Source of the DNA: Streptomyces sclerotialus
GTDB lineage: Bacteria > Actinomycetota > Actinomycetes > Streptomycetales > Streptomycetaceae
DNA length: 64,000 nucleotides
Direction of reading: 5' to 3'
Assembly (NCBI RefSeq): GCF_040907265.1
Contig: NZ_JBFOHP010000002.1
Coordinates: 2,194,501 to 2,258,500, forward strand
Shown here: positions 58,767-64,000 of the stretch, in pieces
Position numbering within the stretch: position 1 is the first letter of the stretch
Layout: each line of letters opens with the position of its first letter
Made by a program: the position numbers and the translations under genes
The notes under the pieces: model-generated
What the model was told of the DNA's origin: nothing
Databases searched by the model: none
The model's input: the letters and a program-made list of their open reading frames with translations, nothing else

Positions 58767-59102
58767 TCAGATCTCGCCGCGGAGCTTGGCGAGCGCCTCC
58801 GCGAGAATCGCCTCGCCGTCCGCGTCCGTCCGGCGCTCCCGTACGTACGCCAGGTGCGTCTTGTACGGCTCGGTGCGCGGCGGGTCCGGCGGGTTGTCCC
58901 GGTCCTTGCCTGCGGGGAAGCCACAGCGCGGGCAGTCCCAGGTGTCAGGAATCTGCGCGTCGCCGGCGAAGCTGGGCTGCGTCTCGTGCCCGTTGGAGCA
59001 CCAGAAGGAGATGCGGATGCGCGGCGCGGACTCGCCCCGCTCGGCCTCCCCCATCGGCCCCGCCCCGACCCGACTTCCTCGGATCGCGTTGCCACTTGCC
59101 AC
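58767..59102 (-). CDS. RNA polymerase-binding protein, RbpA family (RbpB-like paralogue)
   Basis: A 111-residue RbpA-family protein, a regulator that binds RNA polymerase with the principal sigma factor in actinobacteria. ASGNAIRGSRVGAGPMGEAERGE at the N-terminus, zinc-type Cys in FWCSNGHETQ and DTWDCPRCGFPAG, and the RTEPYKTHLAYVRERRTDADGEAILAEALAKL helix match the family. By memory the canonical S. coelicolor RbpA begins MSERALRGTRL, so this copy, in the pgi-secG interval, resembles the paralogue (RbpB). Start: GTG at 59102 with GGGAG eight bases upstream, better than the ATG at 59123. Confidence 0.85.
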   Translation of the reverse strand: MASGNAIRGSRVGAGPMGEAERGESAPRIRISFWCSNGHETQPSFAGDAQIPDTWDCPRCGFPAGKDRDNPPDPPRTEPYKTHLAYVRERRTDADGEAILAEALAKLRGEI

Positions 59103-59263
59103 GGTCGTAACTCCCTGCGTCATGGTGCTGCGAAGCCTCGATGGGAGCCTCCGCTGCGGGCGCCCCAGTCTACGTAAGGCCCAACGCGCGTCCAGTGACA
59201 GGAGTTACCCGGTCACGGAAGGACGCCGCACTCATGATAAGCCGCGTCCCCGACGGTATGTCA

Positions 59264-59287
59264 GAGCTTGGGACCAGTCCCCAGCTC
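59264..59287 (-). terminator. Terminator of secG
   Basis: GAGCTTGGGAC (59264-59274) and GTCCCCAGCTC (59277-59287) pair at ten of eleven positions around CA, 20 bases after the secG stop. Confidence 0.65.
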
Positions 59288-59306
59288 TCCGCTCGTCCGG
59301 AGCTCT

Positions 59307-59543
59307 CTAGTTGTCCAGCTTCATCAGGATGCCGAGGACGACGATGCACGCGAACCACATCAGGCCGACGACGATGGTGATGCGGTCGAGGTTCCGCTCC
59401 GCGACGGAGGAGCCGCCGACCGAGGACTGCATACCGCCACCGAACATGTCGGACAGACCGCCGCCCTTCCCCTTGTGCATGAGCACCAGCATCATCAGCA
59501 GCACGCTGAAGACGATGAGGGCGATCGAGAATCCCATGACCAC
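59307..59543 (-). CDS. secG: Preprotein translocase subunit SecG
   Basis: A 78-residue membrane protein with two transmembrane segments (FSIALIVFSVLLMMLVLMHKGKGGGLSDMFGGG and IVVGLMWFACIVVLGILM). The HKGKGGGLSDMFGGGMQSSVGGSSVAERNLDRIT motif is the SecG signature. GTG at 59543 matches the M-x-x-GFS pattern of relatives; ATG at 59537 is an alternative. It is upstream of the RbpA-family gene and downstream of the tpiA-pgk-gap group on the same strand. Confidence 0.93.
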   Translation of the reverse strand: MVMGFSIALIVFSVLLMMLVLMHKGKGGGLSDMFGGGMQSSVGGSSVAERNLDRITIVVGLMWFACIVVLGILMKLDN

Positions 59544-59626
59544 GGCTGGACCAACTCTCTAGGACTGACGGACGGGAGGACAAGCGGATCTGATGCGGGT
59601 GGGGCCGGGGCGGCGTCGTGTGACAC

Positions 59627-59664
59627 CGGGCCCGGCCCCGACAGCCTACGACGGGCCGGGCCCG
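59627..59664 (-). terminator. Terminator of tpiA
   Basis: CGGGCCCGGCCC (59627-59638) pairs perfectly with GGGCCGGGCCCG (59653-59664) around 14 bases, downstream of tpiA. Confidence 0.75.
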
Positions 59665-59710
59665 CCGTCATAGCCGCTGCTCACGGTGGTACGGAGCGCG
59701 GCCGTGACCG

Positions 59711-60487
59711 CTACTGGTCGCGGAACCGAACGATCTTGACGAACTCGTCGGCGTCCAGCGCGGCGCCACCGATCAGGGCGCCGTCGACGTCCGGCTGCGC
59801 CATGATCGCGGCGACGTTACCGGACTTCACCGAGCCGCCGTACTGGATCCGCACCTTGTCGGCGAGCTCCTGGCTGTACAGCTCCGCGAGGCGGCGGCGG
59901 ATCGCACCGCAGACCTCCTGCGCGTCCTCGGGGGTGGCGACCTCACCGGTGCCGATGGCCCACACCGGCTCGTACGCGATGACGATCGTCTCGGCCTGCT
60001 CGGCCGGGACGTCCTTCAGCGCGCCGTCGACCTGGGCGAGGGTGTGCGCGACCTGGTTGCCGGCCTTGCGGACGTCCAGGCCCTCGCCGACGCAGAGGAT
60101 CGGGGTGATGCCGTGCTTGAAGGCGGCCTTGACCTTGGCGTTGCAGGTCGCCTCGTCCTCGCCGTGGTACTGGCGGCGCTCGCTGTGGCCGATGGCCACG
60201 TACGCGCACTTCAGCTTGGCGAGCATGGGGCCGGAGATCTCACCGGTGAAGGCGCCGGAGTCGTGCGCCGAGATGTCCTGGGCGCCGTACTTGATCTTCA
60301 GCTTGTCGCCGTCGACCAGCGACTGCACCGACCGCAGGTCGGTGAAGGGCGGCAGGACCGCGACCTCGACGGCCTCGTAGTCCTTGTCGGCGAGTGCGAA
60401 GGCGAGCTTCTGGACGTGCGCGATGGCCTCGAGGTGGTTGAGGTTCATCTTCCAGTTGCCCGCCATCAGCGGGGTGCGTACCGTCAC
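59711..60487 (-). CDS. tpiA: Triosephosphate isomerase
   Basis: A 258-residue TIM-barrel enzyme interconverting the two triose phosphates. [13 protein letters not shown] (catalytic Asn/Lys), [11 protein letters not shown] (catalytic His), [11 protein letters not shown] (catalytic Glu) and [30 protein letters not shown] are present. GTG start, six bases after the pgk stop, so the two are probably co-translated. Confidence 0.97.
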   Translation of the reverse strand: MTVRTPLMAGNWKMNLNHLEAIAHVQKLAFALADKDYEAVEVAVLPPFTDLRSVQSLVDGDKLKIKYGAQDISAHDSGAFTGEISGPMLAKLKCAYVAIGHSERRQYHGEDEATCNAKVKAAFKHGITPILCVGEGLDVRKAGNQVAHTLAQVDGALKDVPAEQAETIVIAYEPVWAIGTGEVATPEDAQEVCGAIRRRLAELYSQELADKVRIQYGGSVKSGNVAAIMAQPDVDGALIGGAALDADEFVKIVRFRDQ

Positions 60488-60493
60488 GGTTCT

Positions 60494-61705
60494 TCAGTCC
60501 TCCAGAGCGGCGAGGCCGGGGAGCGTCTTGCCTTCGAGGTATTCGAGGCTGGCGCCGCCACCGGTCGAGATGTGGCCGAAAGCATTCTCGTCGAAACCGA
60601 GCAGGCGTACGGCAGCGGCCGAGTCACCGCCGCCGACGACGGTGAACGCCGCGGAGTCGAGCAGGCCCTGCGCGACGGCCTTGGTGCCGTTCGCGTAGTC
60701 GGGGTGCTCGAAGACGCCCATCGGGCCGTTCCAGAAGACGGTGGCCGCGTCCTTCAGCTTCGCCGCGTACAGCTCGCGGGTCTTCGGGCCGATGTCCAGG
60801 CCCTCCTGGTCCGCCGGGATCGCGTCGGCGGCGACCACGGTGGGGTTGGCCGGGGCCTTGGTCTTCAGGTCCGGGAAGTCGGCGGAGACCAGCACGTCGA
60901 CGGGGAGCACGAACTCCACGCCACGCTCCTCGGCGCGCTTCATGTAGTCCTTGACCGCCGGGATCTGGTCCTCCTGGAGGAGCGAGATGCCGACCTCGTG
61001 GCCCTGGGCCTTGAGGAAGGTGTACGCCATGCCGCCGCCGATGAGGATGCGGTCGGCCTTCTCCAGCAGGTGGTCGATGACGCCGAGCTTGTCGGAGACC
61101 TTGGCACCGCCGAGCACGACCGCGTACGGACGCTTGACGTCCTCGGTGAGCTTCTTCAGGACGGTGACCTCGGCGGCGATCAGGTCGCCGGCGGCGTGCG
61201 GCAGGCGGGCCGGCAGGTCGTACACCGAGGCGTGCTTGCGGTGCACGGCACCAAAGCCGTCACCGACGTACAGGTCGGCGAGGGCGGCCAGCTGGTCGGC
61301 GAACGCGCCGCGCTCGGCGTCGTCCTTGCTGGTCTCGCCCGCGTTGAAGCGGAGGTTCTCCAGGACGGCCACCTGGCCGTCGGTGAGGCCCGCGACGGTC
61401 TCCTGCGCGGACGCGCCGACCGTGTCGGTGGCGAACGCCACGTCCTTGCCGAGCAGTTCACCCAGCCGCCGCGCCGCCGGGGCGAGCGAGAAGGCCGGGT
61501 CCGGTGCGCCCTTGGGACGGCCCAGGTGCGAGGCGACGATCACCTTGGCGCCGGCCTCGGCGAGCTTGGCGATGGTCGGCGCGACGGCGCGGATACGGCC
61601 GTCGTCGGTGATGGTGGTGCCGTCCAGCGGCACGTTCAGGTCGGCACGGACGAAGATCCGCTTGCCCGCTACGCCGTCCTGGACGAGGTCGTCGATCGTC
61701 TTCAT
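60494..61705 (-). CDS. pgk: Phosphoglycerate kinase
   Basis: A 403-residue glycolytic kinase. RADLNVPLDG, SHLGRPKGAPDPAFSLAP, LGGAKVSDKLGVIDHLLEKADRILIGGGMAYTF, FWNGPMGVFEHPDYANGT and VVGGGDSAAAVRLLGFDE are conserved. ATG start; the upstream gap gene ends 122 bases before, separated by two hairpins, so pgk has partly independent expression. Followed directly by tpiA. Confidence 0.97.
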   Translation of the reverse strand: MKTIDDLVQDGVAGKRIFVRADLNVPLDGTTITDDGRIRAVAPTIAKLAEAGAKVIVASHLGRPKGAPDPAFSLAPAARRLGELLGKDVAFATDTVGASAQETVAGLTDGQVAVLENLRFNAGETSKDDAERGAFADQLAALADLYVGDGFGAVHRKHASVYDLPARLPHAAGDLIAAEVTVLKKLTEDVKRPYAVVLGGAKVSDKLGVIDHLLEKADRILIGGGMAYTFLKAQGHEVGISLLQEDQIPAVKDYMKRAEERGVEFVLPVDVLVSADFPDLKTKAPANPTVVAADAIPADQEGLDIGPKTRELYAAKLKDAATVFWNGPMGVFEHPDYANGTKAVAQGLLDSAAFTVVGGGDSAAAVRLLGFDENAFGHISTGGGASLEYLEGKTLPGLAALED

Positions 61706-61743
61706 GGTGACTCCGTGGCTCTGTTCGGAACGTCAGTCATAGC

Positions 61744-61785
61744 ACGGGGCCCGTACGACGCTTCATCGCGTCGTACGAGCCCCGT
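61744..61785 (-). terminator. Strong hairpin after gap
   Basis: ACGGGGC + GTACGACGC pairs with GCGTCGTAC + GCCCCGT around TTCATC with one 2x2 internal loop. Confidence 0.8.
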
Positions 61786-61806
61786 CCTCACATCACGCGT
61801 GGTGCT

Positions 61807-61827
61807 GCCCTGCGGGTCAGGCAGGGC
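61807..61827 (-). terminator. Short hairpin against the gap stop
   Basis: GCCCTGC (61807-61813) and GCAGGGC (61821-61827), loop of seven bases, ending at the gap stop codon. Confidence 0.6.
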
Positions 61828-63157
<1,330 letters not shown>

Positions 63158-64000
63158 TCAGCCGACCATGCCCTCGGCGAGGTCATCGGCGAGATTGGAT
63201 TCGGTACCGGGGATGCCGAGATCCTGCGCACGCTTGTCGGCCATCGCGAGCAGCCGGCGGATCCGGCCCGCGACCGCGTCCTTGGTCAGCGGCGGGTCGG
63301 CGAGCGCGCCCAGCTCCTCCAGGGAGGCCTGCTTGTGCTCCATCCGCAGCCGACCGGCCGCCGCGAGGTGCTCCGGCACCTCCTCGCCGAGGATCTCCAG
63401 CGCGCGCTGCACACGGGCGCCCGCGGCGACCGCGGCCCGCGCCGAGCGGCGGAGGTTGGCGTCGTCGAAGTTGGCGAGGCGGTTGGCGGTGGCCCGCACC
63501 TCGCGGCGCATTCTGCGCTCCTCCCAGGCCAGCACCGACTCGTGCGCGCCGAGCCGGGTCAACAGCGCGCCGATCGCGTCACCGTCACGGACCACCACCC
63601 GGTCCACGCCGCGCACCTCGCGGGCCTTCGCCGCGATGCCGAGCCGACGGGCCGCGCCGACCAGCGCGAGCGCCGCCTCCGGGCCCGGGCAGGTCACCTC
63701 CAGCGAGGAGGAGCGGCCGGGCTCGGTGAGCGAGCCGTGCGCCAGGAAGGCGCCGCGCCAGGCGGCCTCCGCGTCGCAGGTGGCCCCCGAGACCACCTGC
63801 GGAGGCAGGCCGCGGATGGGCCGGCCACGGCCGTCGACCAGGCCGGTCTGGCGCGCGAGCTGGTCGCCGCCGGCCACCACCCGGACGACGTACCGGCTGC
63901 CGCGGCGCAGTCCGCCCGGGGCCATCACCACCAGGTCCGAGGAGTGTCCGAAGATCTCCAGGATGTCCTTGCGGAGCCGCCGGGCCGCGATGCCCGTGTC
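63158..64000 (-). CDS. whiA: Sporulation regulator WhiA, 3' part only
   Basis: The gene is cut by the window end; 280 residues up to the C-terminus are visible. WhiA is a DNA-binding regulator needed for sporulation septation, with an N-terminal LAGLIDADG homing-endonuclease-like domain and a C-terminal helix-turn-helix. Seen here: [38 protein letters not shown] from the LAGLIDADG domain, [44 protein letters not shown], and the HTH segment [38 protein letters not shown]. The stop TGA is at 63158. The motif set and the position upstream of gap match whiA in streptomycetes. Confidence 0.93.
   Translation of the reverse strand, partial: DTGIAARRLRKDILEIFGHSSDLVVMAPGGLRRGSRYVVRVVAGGDQLARQTGLVDGRGRPIRGLPPQVVSGATCDAEAAWRGAFLAHGSLTEPGRSSSLEVTCPGPEAALALVGAARRLGIAAKAREVRGVDRVVVRDGDAIGALLTRLGAHESVLAWEERRMRREVRATANRLANFDDANLRRSARAAVAAGARVQRALEILGEEVPEHLAAAGRLRMEHKQASLEELGALADPPLTKDAVAGRIRRLLAMADKRAQDLGIPGTESNLADDLAEGMVG

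Overview
The window is a stretch of a Streptomyces-type actinobacterial chromosome. The evidence is very high G+C with strong third-position bias, GTG and TTG starts, many 1- and 4-base start/stop overlaps, and marker genes such as whiA, an actinobacterial ectABCD operon, a SufR-led suf operon, an RbpA-family protein and opcA next to zwf. From memory, the gene order (cobalamin genes, ectABCD, dapD, suf operon, ctaA/ctaB, pentose-phosphate genes, secG-tpiA-pgk-gap-whiA) matches the S. coelicolor SCO185x-SCO1950 region. I could not check that here. No insertion sequence, CRISPR array, prophage or tRNA was seen.

Layout. (1) 1-8.2 kb: cobalamin genes (3' end of cobQ, a ChlI/ChlD-like chelatase, cobO, cobB, then cobE-cobC), interrupted by a convergent ZIP metal transporter and followed by a bile-acid/sodium symporter family gene. 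(2) 8.3-13.3 kb: a metal-dependent amidohydrolase divergent from the compatible-solute operon ectABCD. (3) 13.3-21.5 kb: a sigma factor with a zinc-finger anti-sigma candidate, an S33 peptidase, an Old Yellow Enzyme, a class V aminotransferase, a methyltransferase, a GNAT and a 2-ketoglutarate-semialdehyde dehydrogenase. (4) 21.6-29 kb: IclR regulator, an unknown TIM-barrel-like protein divergent from a uronate-dehydrogenase-like gene, a GlsB-type membrane protein, a tandem TerD protein, a mini GntR, an LLM flavoprotein and a methyltransferase. (5) 29-35 kb: Tat-exported PhoX phosphatase, an acidic unknown protein, a secreted nuclease behind a PHO-box-like element, and an EI24 membrane protein. 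(6) 35-44 kb, minus strand: SMR pump-tetR-dapD, then sufR-sufB-sufD-Rieske-sufC-sufS-sufU-sufT. (7) 44-48.5 kb: ABC exporter, ctaA, a small unknown, and ctaB, so haem A synthesis. (8) 48.8-55.5 kb: the oxidative and non-oxidative pentose-phosphate operon tkt-tal-zwf-opcA-pgl. (9) 55.5-64 kb, minus strand: a repeat-tailed membrane protein, pgi with a small coupled gene, an RbpA-family paralogue, secG, tpiA-pgk-gap and the 3' part of whiA.

How the parts work together. The right half joins iron-sulphur assembly, haem A synthesis, the pentose-phosphate pathway and lower glycolysis. The left half is cobalamin and ectoine synthesis. The middle is accessory and carries the most regulatory structure: palindromes in divergent promoters (IclR, GntR, TetR), a possible oxidative uronate pathway, and two phosphate-scavenging enzymes.

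Regulation visible in the DNA. A CAAC-N6-GTTG SufR site overlaps the sufR promoter. A tandem 22-bp operator covers the start of the SMR-tetR operon. A three-phase 11-bp PHO-like element lies just upstream of a -35 box. At least eight genes (starts at 9432, 18845, 23809, 36156, 37094, 44116, 45933 and 47359), plus sufR at 43953, have a -10-like hexamer 6 or 7 bases before the start codon and no Shine-Dalgarno sequence, which predicts leaderless transcripts. Almost every convergent gene pair is separated by a strong GC-rich hairpin.

All assignments come from reading the translated sequence and recalling family motifs. No database search was run.
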